From assembly GCA_963787135.1 (NCBI GenBank), contig CAWBBW010000028.1:117943-181942 (forward strand): a DNA stretch of 64,000 bases. The letters are read 5' to 3'. Numbering within the stretch: the stretch's first letter is position 1; every line of letters starts with the position of its first letter. Under the pieces are notes generated by a model. That model saw only the letters and a list, made by a program, of their open reading frames with translations. It did no database searches and had not been told where the DNA came from. Made by a program: the position numbers and the translations under genes. The DNA is from Roseiarcus sp963787135. Its GTDB lineage: Bacteria; Pseudomonadota; Alphaproteobacteria; Rhizobiales; Beijerinckiaceae. Below are positions 8,681-17,363 of this stretch, in pieces.

Positions 8681-9052
8681 ATGAAGACGTTGACGTCACT
8701 CTTCGCGCTCGGCGCGGTTCTGCTCATGTGGAGTTCCGCCGGCTACGCCCAGCCGTCGGCGCTGGCGGAGACATGCAAGGCGGACGTCAAGCAGTTCTGC
8801 GCCGACGTGAAGCCCGGGGCCGGCAAGGTGACGGCCTGCATCAAGTCGCACTTCAAGGAATTGTCGGGGGATTGCCAGGTGGCCTTCATCCGGGTGGCGG
8901 CGGTTGGCAGGGACTGCAGGTCGGACATCAAGTCGTTCTGCAGCGACGCCAAGAGCAAGGCGGCCGTGCCCGCCTGCCTCAAGGTTCACGCGGACGCCCT
9001 CAGCGTCAGGTGCAGGGACGCCATGACGAAAGCGCAGGCCGGCGACAAGTAG
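8681..9052 (+). CDS. Secreted cysteine-rich repeat (GLG1-type) protein
   Basis: 123 residues starting at ATG 8681 after GGAGGAGGTTCCG; the frame is open further upstream but the signal peptide MKTLTSLFALGAVLLMWSSAGYA fixes the start. The mature protein has two copies of a Cys-rich repeat with the pattern C-x-x-D-[VI]-[KS]-x-F-C...C-[IL]-K-x-H, each about 45 residues, as in the Golgi GLG1/Cys-rich repeat family found in many alphaproteobacterial secreted proteins. Eight cysteines suggest several disulfides. Function unknown. Confidence 0.78.
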   Translation: MKTLTSLFALGAVLLMWSSAGYAQPSALAETCKADVKQFCADVKPGAGKVTACIKSHFKELSGDCQVAFIRVAAVGRDCRSDIKSFCSDAKSKAAVPACLKVHADALSVRCRDAMTKAQAGDK

Positions 9053-9140
9053 TCGCTGGCCGCCGCCCCGCGAGAGTACGGGTCTTCGCAGGGATACGGG
9101 ACATAACGTCCATCCAAAATTGAACTCGAGGAGAGAAGGT

Positions 9141-9383
9141 ATGAAATTCATCGCATCCGGCCTGCTGGTCCTAGGCTTGCTCGCTGTCCAGGTTCCTGAA
9201 GCCAACGCCGCCGCCTGCGCCGCCGGTCCCTACCGGGCCGGATGCGTCGGCCCGCACGGCGCGGTGGGAATGCATCGCGGCTATGGCTACGGCGGCTACC
9301 ACGGCGCGGCTGTCGTGCATCCCGGTTACGGCTACGGCCGGCGCTGCTACCGCGGCGTCGGCGGCGCCCTCGTCTGCCGCTGA
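9141..9383 (+). CDS. Small secreted Gly/Tyr/His-rich protein
   Basis: 80 residues with a signal peptide (MKFIASGLLVLGLLAVQVPEANA) behind GAGGAGAGAAGGT. The mature part is about 55 residues of Gly, Tyr and His (RGYGYGGYHGAAVVHPGYGYG) with four cysteines. Small proteins of this type are frequent in Hyphomicrobiales and are uncharacterised; metal or surface binding would be a guess. Last of the small secreted-protein string that starts at 7440. Confidence 0.65.
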   Translation: MKFIASGLLVLGLLAVQVPEANAAACAAGPYRAGCVGPHGAVGMHRGYGYGGYHGAAVVHPGYGYGRRCYRGVGGALVCR

Positions 9384-9914
9384 GGCCGACTGGAAAGGTT
9401 TGGCGCTGGCGAATGGGGCCTGAAGCCTCGATCGCCGGCCCGTTCCGGCGCCGCGCACTTTTGGAGACGCGGAAGGTTTTTCAAACGGTTAGGCGCCAAA
9501 AACTGTCGCTTTGCAGCCTTCTTGTCGATTACCCCGCGCGTCCAGCCGGGAGGCAAGAAATTGAAAGGCCGACGCAGGGAAATGAAAGTCTCTTATCGAG
9601 CTTTATCAAAGGGTTAGGTCCGATTTCGCCACGCGCGGCGATGTAACCTTAACTTTTGCGGCAGGCGACAGTTGAACGAGCGGGCGTCGTCCGCCGTGAG
9701 GCCACCATAGCACAGCCTTCTGATTAACGGAAGCAAATTCGACGGCCGGCGGCTTCCCCGCGTCAATCGCGCCTCAGCGGCCAGACCTCGTGAATGGCGG
9801 CGTAGAGGAAAGCGGTCGTTAGGCCAAAGAGGATGAGGCCGTTGACCGCTTCGATCGCGCCGAGCAGCCGCCAGGTAGGGACCGTCCCGAGTACCGAGCG
9901 CTCGGAACATCCGA
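9384..9914. other. Intergenic region, no gene recognised
   Basis: About 530 bp between convergent genes. Frames on both strands are Arg-rich and look like shadows or noise. The interval is somewhat AT-richer than its surroundings around 9540-9660. No repeat or RNA gene was recognised. Confidence 0.4.
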
Positions 9915-10529
9915 TCAGCGACGCGCTGTCGCAACGGCGTCTTTGACCGTCTCGACAACGTCGCGTGCGGCCATGGCCACCATCACGATCGCTACGCCGG
10001 AGGTCAGCAGATTGACCCCGGCAAGCAGACCCAGCGTCCACGCGGCGCTCAACGGCGAGGCGGCTACGATGATGGCGACCAAAATCAGATCGCAGACACC
10101 GCTCGCCAGCATCCAACCCCACACGCTCGGAATCGCCTTGCGATAGGCGATCGACGTGATGACCTGAAACAGTCCCTCGGCGAAGAAAAACGCCGTCAGT
10201 GCGAAAGTCAGCGTCAATGCGCCCGTCGCCGGCTTCCAGATCAACAGCACGCCAAGCACGACCGCCAGCGCCGCCGTGACGATGGTCCATAGAAAAGCGG
10301 CGATGTCTTCGGTCGCGAAAAGCGCAATCAGCCCGACTACGCCGGCGATCAGGAACAGCCAGCCGACATAGATGTCGACCGCAATCGTGGCCACCAACGG
10401 GTACGCGATAGCAAGGACGCCCAGAACGATCAGCACGACGCCCTCGACCATGAGAAGCCACCAGTGCTTCTTCAACGTATCCCTGATGCCGCGGTGCATG
10501 TCAGTCAGACTTGGATTGTCGTAGGTCAT
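9915..10529 (-). CDS. HdeD-family (DUF308) membrane protein
   Basis: 204 residues starting at ATG 10529, with AAGGAGAGG seven bases upstream; a longer frame from 10571 lacks a ribosome site. Six hydrophobic segments are arranged as three repeated hairpins, as in HdeD, including KHWWLLMVEGVVLIVLGVLA at the start and GWMLASGVCDLILVAIIV. HdeD proteins are linked to acid resistance at high cell density in enterobacteria; here an HdeA/HdeB-type gene lies 1.3 kb away on the opposite strand. The precise role is not known in this group. Confidence 0.82.
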   Translation of the reverse strand: MTYDNPSLTDMHRGIRDTLKKHWWLLMVEGVVLIVLGVLAIAYPLVATIAVDIYVGWLFLIAGVVGLIALFATEDIAAFLWTIVTAALAVVLGVLLIWKPATGALTLTFALTAFFFAEGLFQVITSIAYRKAIPSVWGWMLASGVCDLILVAIIVAASPLSAAWTLGLLAGVNLLTSGVAIVMVAMAARDVVETVKDAVATARR

Positions 10530-10690
10530 GGGGCCTCTCCTTGACAGGCCTAAGTTTCCCTTCCCTCCCAATGGCCGCCTTCGATGGCGGCGTTGGTTCT
10601 ATCTCATTAAGTCCTAGTCGAGTTCGTCCGGCCAAAGGTGGACGATGGTTCGCTCTCATTCTCGTGAAGAAAGGCCGGACGAACCAGTCG

Positions 10691-11120
10691 TCAAGCCCTC
10701 CTGGCGGCGATTGCGTCGAGGCGGCCGATCACGGCGTCGATCGCAGCCAGTTTCGCTTGTTCGACCGAGGAAATGGCGTAATCGATTGCAGCGGCAGCTT
10801 CCTGCTCGAGTTCGTCGACGCGGTGCTCGGCGCGTTTGGCGTCGACTTCTTTCTTCCATTGAGAAACGTTGGCTTTGAGCGCATCGGCATCGGCGGAAAC
10901 CTTCGCCTTGAGCGCGCTGAAGTTGCCTGAGGCGGCGCCGCCGGCGGACTTCAGATCCTGCTTGAGTTTTTCAACCGCTTGCGTCGTCGCGGCGCGCAAC
11001 TGCTCCCGGCGCGCCACAAATCTTGTCATGGGTCTCGCTCTTCGCTGCGGCTACGTCATCCTCGGCCTTTTTCGCGTGCACTGACAATTCGGAGAGCTGT
11101 TCAGAGAGTGGCTTTACCAT
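10691..11120 (-). pseudogene. Coiled-coil cytosolic protein split by a one-base frameshift
   Basis: Two overlapping frames make one protein. The first starts at ATG 11120 (GGAGGAAAGCG upstream) and reads MVKPLSEQLSELSVHAKKAEDDVAAAKSETHDKI, then goes out of frame and stops at 10971. The second frame continues VARREQLRAATTQAVEKLKQ... to 10691. They join perfectly if one base is removed from the A run at 11018-11020 (TTT on the coding strand). The joined product of about 142 residues would be almost entirely helical coiled coil, a known but uncharacterised alphaproteobacterial family. Either a recent mutation or a homopolymer sequencing error. Confidence 0.7.
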
Positions 11121-11439
11121 CGCGCTTTCCTCCTCGTACTCCCAGTTCTGCCGGCTTGTTGCGGTCTTCTCGACGCCATATTTTAACGCAATTGCAACGC
11201 ACGCGGGACGCGTCATTTCGTCACGCGGCCCCATCGTTCCCTGAGCGTCGGCGTCGGAGGGGACGGGCGTGAGAAAGCCTTCGGAGCTGGCGCAGCCGTC
11301 CAGGATCAGGGCAGGAGGGGCTGGCCAGCATGACCGGCCGGTCATGCGAAACAACGGCTTCGATTTCATTGAAAACAAAGGGCGCCTCTAAGCTTGGTCT
11401 CCCATTGCCGCCGATCCACAAGAGCGACGCCGTGAGGTG
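11121..11439. other. Intergenic, possible decayed lipoprotein N-terminus
   Basis: No intact gene. On the minus strand around 11240-11320 a frame reads LILDGCASSEGFLTPV, which resembles a lipobox and the start of an alphaproteobacterial esterase lipoprotein, but it runs directly into the leader of the coiled-coil gene and has no body. I treat it as noise or a remnant. Confidence 0.25.
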
Positions 11440-11543
11440 TCATCCCCGCGAACGCGGGGATCCAGAGCCTCCGCGCGGACAATTGTCACTGAGCCGCCTT
11501 CGGGGCAAACGACCTTGGATGCCCGCATTCGCGGGCATGACAA
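11440..11543. repeat. Palindromic intergenic repeat (CCCCGCGAACGCGGGGA type)
   Basis: Two hairpin arms bracket the element: TCATCCCCGCGAACGCGGGG at the left and GCCCGCATTCGCGGGCATGA at the right, about 100 bp apart and ending in near-inverted TCATCC/ATGACA. Elements of exactly this form are dispersed in many Hyphomicrobiales genomes. Only one copy is in this window. It sits just upstream of a truncated Crp-family remnant. Confidence 0.65.
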
Positions 11544-11622
11544 CGGGTCCGTCAGCTCCGCCATTCCGGCTTGTCCGAGCCGCGGTAACGCAGGATCGGC
11601 TCGGCTCGGCTCAATAGCCGAC

Positions 11623-11949
11623 TGGTGGCGATATTTCCTTCAGCTGACGCTGTTTTACGGCGACATCGCCCTCGACATCGCGGCCGATCTTCTGATTGCG
11701 GACAGCGAACGGCGCTGCGCCGCCGTGCTGTTGCGGCTGAGCGCGCGCCGTTTCGCCGATTCCGACGACCCGGAGCCCGCCGGCGTTTCGATCACCCAGG
11801 AAGATCTCGCCGGCGCCGCCAACCTGTAGCGCAGTTCGGTCCGGACGATGCTGCGGCGCCTCGCCAAGCGCGGGCTGATCGAACAGGGCTACGGCGGCGT
11901 CGTTGTCCGCGCCCCCGCCGCGCTCCGCGCGTTTGTCGACGAGGGATGA
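11623..11949 (+). pseudogene. Crp/Fnr-family regulator, C-terminal remnant with a nonsense codon
   Basis: The frame reads WWRYFLQLTLFYGDIALDIAADLLIADSERRCAAVLLRL, the dimer helix and start of the DNA-binding domain of a Crp/Fnr regulator, then ITQEDLAGAANL, a TAG at 11827, and RSSVRTMLRRLAKRGLIEQG to a TGA at 11949. Homologues have Ser at the TAG position (TCG to TAG is one change). The cyclic-nucleotide-binding half is absent; immediately upstream is the palindromic repeat at 11440. Clearly a dead gene fragment. Confidence 0.75.
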
Positions 11950-12039
11950 GCGGGGGCAAAATCGCTAATTTAGTTTAAGCAGCCCCGCTTCCAGCGCATG
12001 GCTCCCATAAATGGAATTGGCGCAGAGTGCCCCCCTCGC

Positions 12040-12205
12040 GCCCCGCCGCCTGTTATCGCCCTGTTAGGCGCGATTTACCGCCCTGATACCCTCCTGTTCC
12101 GACAGCGAGGCACCTTTCGCGCAAAGTATTGGATTCCAACGTCTTTCGCGACAAAAACGAGCCTTTGAGGCACGGCTTTCCCTGTTTTCTGCCTGCTAGC
12201 AGGGG
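12040..12205 (-). repeat. Intergenic AACAGG-rich element, copy 1
   Basis: Read on the minus strand, this interval contains CCTGCTAGCAGG followed by AGAAAACAGGG, and about 130 bases later a run of TATCAGGGCGGTAA, TAACAGGGCGATAACAGG. The same series of words in the same order occurs on the plus strand at 58474-58640. It appears to be a dispersed noncoding repeat family with short CAGG/TAACAGG units. The rest of 11950-12298 holds nothing I recognise. Confidence 0.45.
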
Positions 12206-12298
12206 GTTCGGCCCACCCCACAGGCCGCTCCACAAATCCGAGCCATGCGCCATCCGCATCACACCGCCACCCCTCCGGTCCCGAGCGATCTCCACGTC

Positions 12299-13136
12299 CT
12301 AGAAGCCATACTTAAGCCCGCAAACGGCCCGTACATCCACTGCTGGTAGCGGAAGCTCCTGGGCTGAAAAGCGAGGTTGGTCCCGGTGTCCTGGTGAGTG
12401 TAGGTGTACATGACGCGATAGCCGAGCGTCGTGGAGATGTTTTGTGTCCAGTTGTAGCCGACGGAGGCGAGCGCCTGTCCGGTCGCGCTGTCCGTCCAGC
12501 CGCCGAGATCGGCCAAGCGTGTTCATGAACCAGCGGTCGTCGAAGCGATACTGCGCAGCAAAGCCGCCGACCGGCATGATCCAGTCCTTGTTGACGGATT
12601 GATCCCATTGAACAATCCGAACGGGCCGGAGACAGTGAGCTTGGTCCCGCTGTAGAAGTTGCGGGCGCCGACCGTGCCGTAGAGATCGAGGTTAGGCACG
12701 CCGAGCGGCACGCGAACGCCGCCGAAGGCGGTGATGAACGCCTCGTTGAGGGTGAGGTCCGTCTTTCCGCCGTAGAGCACATTGTCCTGGTTTTGTAAGA
12801 CTGCCGACCCGCCGATGCGCGCCCAGACGAAATCGATTCCGCCGATGAACATGTCGTTGCGGGCGACCACGCTGCCCATGAACGCGCCCTGAAAGTGCTC
12901 GAGCACTTTGCCGAACTCGCGTAATAAGGCAGCGTCGGCAGGGTGCCGAAGCCTGTGCTTCCCGCAATGCTGGACGCCCAGCCATAGCCGGTGATTTCGT
13001 AATGCCAGGTCGAGGGAATAGCGGGCACGGGAACGGGCGCGGGCGCTGGTTTCTTGGTCGGCAGGTCGGCCGCGAAGCCCGGCGCGCCCGCAAGCAAGCC
13101 GACCGCGACCCAGATAGCCTTTGCAACGCCCCGCAT
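12299..13136 (-). pseudogene. Outer-membrane beta-barrel protein, broken by several frameshifts
   Basis: Starts at ATG 13136 with MRGVAKAIWVAVGLLAGAPGFAADLPTKK (signal peptide) and the Pro/Ala-Val linker and WHYEITGYGWA typical of these outer-membrane proteins. The reading frame then changes near 12915, 12600, 12515 and 12310; each segment continues recognisable barrel sequence (GAFMGSVVARNDMFIGGIDF, then GGFAAQYRFDDRWFMNT, then GQALASVGYNWTQNISTTLG, ending GPFAGLKYGF and a TAG at 12299). About 278 residues in total if repaired. Four indels in 840 bp point to real decay rather than sequencing error. Confidence 0.7.
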
Positions 13137-13421
13137 CTCGCGCCCTCGAGCCGGCCGCCGAGCCGGACTCCTTCGGGAAATTCTTAGATAGCCGATCCGG
13201 CGCCGGCAAGACTTCGCGCCTCTGGCGCGGATGCGATTTGGCGCGGCCGCCGCAGAATGCGGCGAGGCGTGACAGAAAGGACACGCATAGCTCAGGGCGC
13301 CCGGTCTCGCGCCAAGCTTCCGGTTGCAATTCTGCTTGCTGGTCCTCATGCTTCGATTTGCGGTCCGTCCGGCATGGCGGGCGCTACGGGCCTTGAGCGC
13401 TCAAGACTGGCATAGGGGCGC

Positions 13422-13850
13422 ATGGCGGTCGTCGGCGATATCGATCACCTCAGCATGGCGATCTCGCACGCGACCGCGCCGGCGTTCATGCTGGGCGCCG
13501 TCGCCGCGTTTCTTTCCATTCTGATCGCCCGCATGGAGCGGATCGTCGATCGGAACCGTTCCTTACGCGCAGGCGAGTTCGCCTCTCTCGAACCGACCGT
13601 CAGGGACGCGATCGCCCACGCCTTCGTGCGCCGGATGCAACTGCTGGGCCAGGCCATTACCTATGCGGTGCTCAGCGCGCTTGTCACCGCGGCGCTCTTG
13701 ATCTGCGCCTTTCTGGCCGCGCTCGTCGGGTTAGCCCACGGAGGCATCGTCGCGGTGATGTTCGTCGTGGCGCTTGCGCTATTGATGGCGTCGCTCATTG
13801 AACTGACGCGCGAGATTCGCGTCCAAATGGCGACGATGGTTCTCGACTGA
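13422..13850 (+). CDS. DUF2721 membrane protein
   Basis: 142 residues, with hydrophobic segments near residues 18-36, 75-100 and 105-125, and the DUF2721 features: an N-terminal helix before LGAVAAFLSILIARMERIVDRNR and the later RRMQLLGQAITYAVLSALVTAALL. Probably a small inner-membrane protein of unknown function. The ATG at 13422 has only a weak ribosome site. It stands alone; the upstream region 13137-13421 has no gene. Confidence 0.75.
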   Translation: MAVVGDIDHLSMAISHATAPAFMLGAVAAFLSILIARMERIVDRNRSLRAGEFASLEPTVRDAIAHAFVRRMQLLGQAITYAVLSALVTAALLICAFLAALVGLAHGGIVAVMFVVALALLMASLIELTREIRVQMATMVLD

Positions 13851-13952
13851 GCGCGCCGGGAGACGGCTGCGGCCAATTGGCCTATCGACAAATGGACGAT
13901 TCAGGGGTTGAATGACGAGCCCCCGAGGCGCGGCCGGCCCCTGAGGAACCCC

Positions 13953-14204
13953 ATGATCGAGGCAAGAACTCTTCGCCTGGCCGCTTGCGTTGCGTTAGCC
14001 CTCGGTGCGGGAACTCCGGCCGAGGCGCAGTTCATGACCAACTACCCGGTGATCATCGTCCCGCCGCCGCCCGCGCAAAATCTTATCCTTCCGAGGGCCA
14101 GTCCGACGACCACTCAACTCAACAGGCAATCTCCGCCGCCGCCCAACTCACCGACGGATACGAGTCAGTGCACGTACGAGGGCAGGACTAAGGTTTGCCA
14201 CTAG
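13953..14204 (+). CDS. Small secreted Pro-rich protein
   Basis: 83 residues from ATG 13953, preceded by GAGGAACCCC. Signal peptide MIEARTLRLAACVALALGAGTPAEA, then a mature part of about 58 residues containing VIIVPPPPAQN, a Ser/Thr/Pro stretch and two cysteines near the C-terminus (QCTYEGRTKVCH). A TTG start at 13908 would add 15 residues ahead of the signal peptide and is less likely. Not a recognised family. Confidence 0.6.
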   Translation: MIEARTLRLAACVALALGAGTPAEAQFMTNYPVIIVPPPPAQNLILPRASPTTTQLNRQSPPPPNSPTDTSQCTYEGRTKVCH

Positions 14205-14232
14205 GTGGCTGCTACGGCCCGGGCTTGCGCTC

Positions 14233-15261
14233 TCAGCGGATCGGGGGGGCGTACTGGATGCCGCCGTTGTCCCAGAGCTCGTTGAGGCCGCGCGGAATGC
14301 CGAGCTTCGAGTGTGCGCCGACATTGCGGTCGAACACCTCGCCATAATTGCCGACGGCGCGGATCGCGTTGGCCGCCCAGGCGCCGGAGAGGCCAATCGG
14401 CTTGCCGAAGTCGCCTTCGGTCCCGACCAGCCGCTTGACCGAAGGCTTTTGCGACTTCAGCGCGTCGTCGATTGTCTTCGAGCCGACGCCAAGCTCTTCC
14501 GCGTCGAGCAGGGCGAAATTGACCCATTTGACGATATTGAACCATTGGTCGTCGTCCTGGCGGACGACCGGCCCCAGCGGCTCCTTCGAGATGACGTCGG
14601 GCAGGATCATGTGATCGCCGGGCTTGGGAAACTGCGAGCGCAGCGCGAAGAGCTGCGATTCGTCGGTCGTCAGCACGTTGCACTTGCCCGACAGATAGTC
14701 GGCCACGACATCCGCGACCGTAGCGCCGTGGACGACCTCGGTATTGATGTGGTTCGTCTCAAAGAAATCCATGGCGTTGGGTTCGGAAGTCGTGCCGTCC
14801 TGAATGCAAACCTTGCTGCCGTCGAGCTCGAGCGCGCCGGTGAGGTTGCGGCTCTTGGGAACGAGAAACGCCTGGCCGTCGTAGTAGGTCACGCCCGCGA
14901 ACAGGACGCCGTAGTCGTTCTCGCGGCCGAGCGTCCAGGTCGAATTGCGCGAGAGCACGTCGATCTGCTTGTTTTTCAGCGCGTCGAAACGCTCCGTGGC
15001 CGACAGCGGCACGTATTGCACTTTCGACGGATCATTGAAGATCGCCGCTGCGAGCGCCTTGCAGAAATCGACATCGAAGCCCGTCCACTCGCCCTTGTCG
15101 TCCTTGATCGAGAAGCCCGCCAGTCCCTGGCTCACGCCGCAGATCAGAGAACCCCGGTCCTGGACGGTCTTGAGCGTCTGGGCCTCGGCTCCCGCGGCGC
15201 CCATAAGGGCGCCGAAGCCAAGGGCAGCCGTGGCGACGGCGAGCGGTCTGATGGAGCGCAT
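14233..15261 (-). CDS. Amino-acid ABC transporter substrate-binding protein (AapJ-like), orphan
   Basis: 342 residues with a signal peptide ending ...AGAEAQT. The mature part has the AapJ/BztA pattern: VQDRGSLICGVSQGLAGFS, then GEWTGFDVDFCKALAAAIF, SRNSTWTLGREN and IQDGTTSEPNAMDFF. This family delivers general L-amino acids to AapQMP in Rhizobium. No permease or ATPase of that type is nearby, so it must borrow components encoded elsewhere or act as a sensor. It is followed in the same direction, upstream, by the L,D-transpeptidase gene with a 33-bp gap. Confidence 0.88.
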   Translation of the reverse strand: MRSIRPLAVATAALGFGALMGAAGAEAQTLKTVQDRGSLICGVSQGLAGFSIKDDKGEWTGFDVDFCKALAAAIFNDPSKVQYVPLSATERFDALKNKQIDVLSRNSTWTLGRENDYGVLFAGVTYYDGQAFLVPKSRNLTGALELDGSKVCIQDGTTSEPNAMDFFETNHINTEVVHGATVADVVADYLSGKCNVLTTDESQLFALRSQFPKPGDHMILPDVISKEPLGPVVRQDDDQWFNIVKWVNFALLDAEELGVGSKTIDDALKSQKPSVKRLVGTEGDFGKPIGLSGAWAANAIRAVGNYGEVFDRNVGAHSKLGIPRGLNELWDNGGIQYAPPIR

Positions 15262-15294
15262 GAAGAGCCTCGAAGAATAGCGGCGGAGCCGGGA

Positions 15295-15912
15295 CTAGAG
15301 AGCGACAGCCTGTCTGATGATCACCTTGGTGCCGACCGGCACGCGATCGAAGAGATCGATGACGTCGTCGTTGACCAGCCGGAAGCAGCCGGACGAGACG
15401 GCGTGGCCGATCGTCTGGGGCTGGTTGGTGCCATGAATGCGATAGATGGTCTGCCCGAGATAGAGCGCGCGGGCGCCCAACGGATTGCCCGGACCTCCGG
15501 CCATGAAGCGCGGCAGATAGGGCTGACGCTCGATCATCTCCGGCGGCGGGCGCCAGTCGGGCCATTCCTGCTTGCGCGATATTCTTTGCAGGCCAGACCA
15601 CTGGAAGCCGTCGCGTCCGACGCCAATGCCGTAGCGAAGCGCGCGGTTGTTGGGCTGGACGAGGTAGAGAAAGCGCTGGCTGGTGTCGATGACGACGGTG
15701 CCCGGCGCTTCGCTCGTCCGGAAGAACACTTCCTGCTTTTCGTAGACGCCGCTCAGTTGCTCGTCATCCGGCGCCGGCACGTAGCCCGGCTGATCGACGA
15801 CGTTCATGTCGACCTGCTGGGCGGAAGCGAAAACGCCCGGCAACACAAACGCCGCCGCGGCGATCGCCCCGGCCAGCGCCGCTCGCAAAAACACACTCGC
15901 TCGAACTGTCAT
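15295..15912 (-). CDS. L,D-transpeptidase (YkuD domain)
   Basis: 205 residues from ATG 15912 with a signal peptide ending VFASAQQ. The YkuD catalytic motif is near the C-terminus: IHGTNQPQTIGHAVSSGCF with H170 and nucleophile C176, followed by RLVNDD. Such enzymes make 3-3 cross-links in peptidoglycan or attach proteins to it in the periplasm. The segment GNPLGARALYLG upstream is also characteristic of the family. Stand-alone gene between the amino-acid binding protein and a lipoprotein. Confidence 0.9.
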   Translation of the reverse strand: MTVRASVFLRAALAGAIAAAAFVLPGVFASAQQVDMNVVDQPGYVPAPDDEQLSGVYEKQEVFFRTSEAPGTVVIDTSQRFLYLVQPNNRALRYGIGVGRDGFQWSGLQRISRKQEWPDWRPPPEMIERQPYLPRFMAGGPGNPLGARALYLGQTIYRIHGTNQPQTIGHAVSSGCFRLVNDDVIDLFDRVPVGTKVIIRQAVAL

Positions 15913-15938
15913 GCGTGCTCCATTGGACGCGGAAAGCT

Positions 15939-16406
15939 TCAGGCGCGCTTGCCGCAACGTTCGTAGACCGATGTGCCATAGCGCCCGGCGTTGTCGGGAT
16001 CAACCCAGATCGTTGTGAACGAATTTGGATCGACGTTCAGAACTTGGCGATCGTCGGTTGTGCCGGCGTCGCCCGGCGGACCCAGATAGGTCACGCCGTT
16101 GGCTCCGGGCTTTAGAACCAGCTCCGAAAGCTCCGACTGGTCCGCCAGGTTCATCATCAGCCCGCCATTGGGGCCTTGTTTGATCACATACGGCTTGTTG
16201 CACTGGGCGAGCGCTTCCTTGATCGTGCGCGTCCGATCCGCGTCCCGATGGTAGGCGGCGAACCCCCACCTGCCGACCAGCGCGTCCGGACTGATGGCCG
16301 GGGCGGTGACCACGGGGGCGGGCGGAGGCTCAGAAGCACAACTGGCCAGGAAAGCTGTCACGAGTCCGGCGAGCGCCAGCAGGCCGCCACGATTTGCGTT
16401 ACCCAA
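15939..16406 (-). CDS. Lipoprotein with AprI/Inh-like domain
   Basis: 155 residues. A lipobox FLASC occurs at residues 19-23 after a hydrophobic signal, so it should be a lipidated periplasmic protein. The body (ALVGRWGFAAYHRDADRTRTIKEALAQC...PYVIKQGPNGGLMM) looks like the small beta-barrel of the protease-inhibitor (AprI/Inh) or related alphaproteobacterial lipoprotein family. No protease gene is adjacent. Function not assigned. The interval 16407-16681 upstream shows no feature. Confidence 0.7.
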   Translation of the reverse strand: MGNANRGGLLALAGLVTAFLASCASEPPPAPVVTAPAISPDALVGRWGFAAYHRDADRTRTIKEALAQCNKPYVIKQGPNGGLMMNLADQSELSELVLKPGANGVTYLGPPGDAGTTDDRQVLNVDPNSFTTIWVDPDNAGRYGTSVYERCGKRA

Positions 16407-16681
16407 GAGCGCCCCCCTCGAACCTTAAGGCCGCCCAATGCATTCGCGCCGCGAATCGGCGAAAATTCCTGAGCCTTTGCGTCACTCTGCTTCCTGCTAG
16501 CAAACGGTCCCGGGCCGGTCAATCGAGCCTGGCGCCGATACGCACAGACGCAACCTGCCCCAACACGCAATGGCGGAGCCTCGTTCCGGCAGGGGATGGG
16601 CCGCTTGTCGCATCGCCCCGCAACCCCCTAAAAGGGCGTGGAGCCAAGTCCGCCCTCGCAGGACCGCTTCCTCCCACACAT

Positions 16682-17350
16682 ATGGAACGCGCAATGTTGT
16701 CGCCAGCCGGTCGAAAGAGACGCCAAAGCATCGTTGACGCCTGCCGCTCCATGAACGCGCTCGGCATCAATCAGGGAACCTCGGGCAATATCAGCCTGCG
16801 CGAGGGCGAGGGGATGCTGATCACGCCGACGAGCCTTCCCTATGACGCCATGACGGCCGAAGACATCATCGAGATGCGCCTGGACGGCAAAGTGGTCGGA
16901 AACGGTCGGCCGTCGACTGAATGGCGGTTTCATCTCGCGATCATGCGCGAGCGCCCGGAGGTGAACGCGATCGTTCACGCCCACCCCACCTATTGCACCA
17001 CGCTCGCCATCATGGAGCGCGGCATTCCGCCGATCCATTACATGATCGCCGCCGCCGGCGGAGACAGCATTCGCTGCGCCCCTTACGCGACTTTCGGAAC
17101 CGAGGAATTGTCGATAAACGCGGTCGAAGCGCTCAAGGGCAGGGCGGCCTGCCTTCTGGCGCACCACGGCATGATCGCGCTTGGGCCCGACCTTGCCGGC
17201 GCCATGTGGCTCGCAGTCGAGGTCGAGACGCTCGCGCACCAATACGTCAACTGCCTTCAGCTCGGCGAGCCGCCGCTCCTGTCGTCGGAGGAGATCAGGA
17301 ACGTCGCCGACCGGATGACGAACTACGGCCGGTATTCGGCGCCGCAATGA
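16682..17350 (+). CDS. Class II aldolase/adducin-family protein
   Basis: 222 residues from ATG 16682 (an ATG at 16694 is equally possible; neither has a strong ribosome site). Family marks are all there: GINQGTSGNISLR for the phosphate/ligand loop, the acid in STEWRFHLAIM, the zinc histidines in IVHAHPTYCTTLA and LLAHHGMIALGPDL. It belongs to the L-fuculose-phosphate aldolase group, enzymes that cleave or decarboxylate/epimerise small hydroxy acids or sugar phosphates. It is convergent with the racemase gene 13 bp away and lies at the edge of the triazine locus, but a link to that pathway is not evident. Confidence 0.85.
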   Translation: MERAMLSPAGRKRRQSIVDACRSMNALGINQGTSGNISLREGEGMLITPTSLPYDAMTAEDIIEMRLDGKVVGNGRPSTEWRFHLAIMRERPEVNAIVHAHPTYCTTLAIMERGIPPIHYMIAAAGGDSIRCAPYATFGTEELSINAVEALKGRAACLLAHHGMIALGPDLAGAMWLAVEVETLAHQYVNCLQLGEPPLLSSEEIRNVADRMTNYGRYSAPQ

Positions 17351-17363
17351 CGAATCGCAGCGC

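Noticed and set aside
11440..11543. CRISPR-like repeat
   Set aside because: Single palindromic element without regular direct repeats or spacers; no cas genes in the window.
14311..15966. A 551-codon plus-strand frame opposite the AapJ-like and L,D-transpeptidase genes
   Set aside because: The minus-strand genes have signal peptides, family motifs and ribosome sites; the plus frame is an antisense shadow typical of GC-rich DNA.
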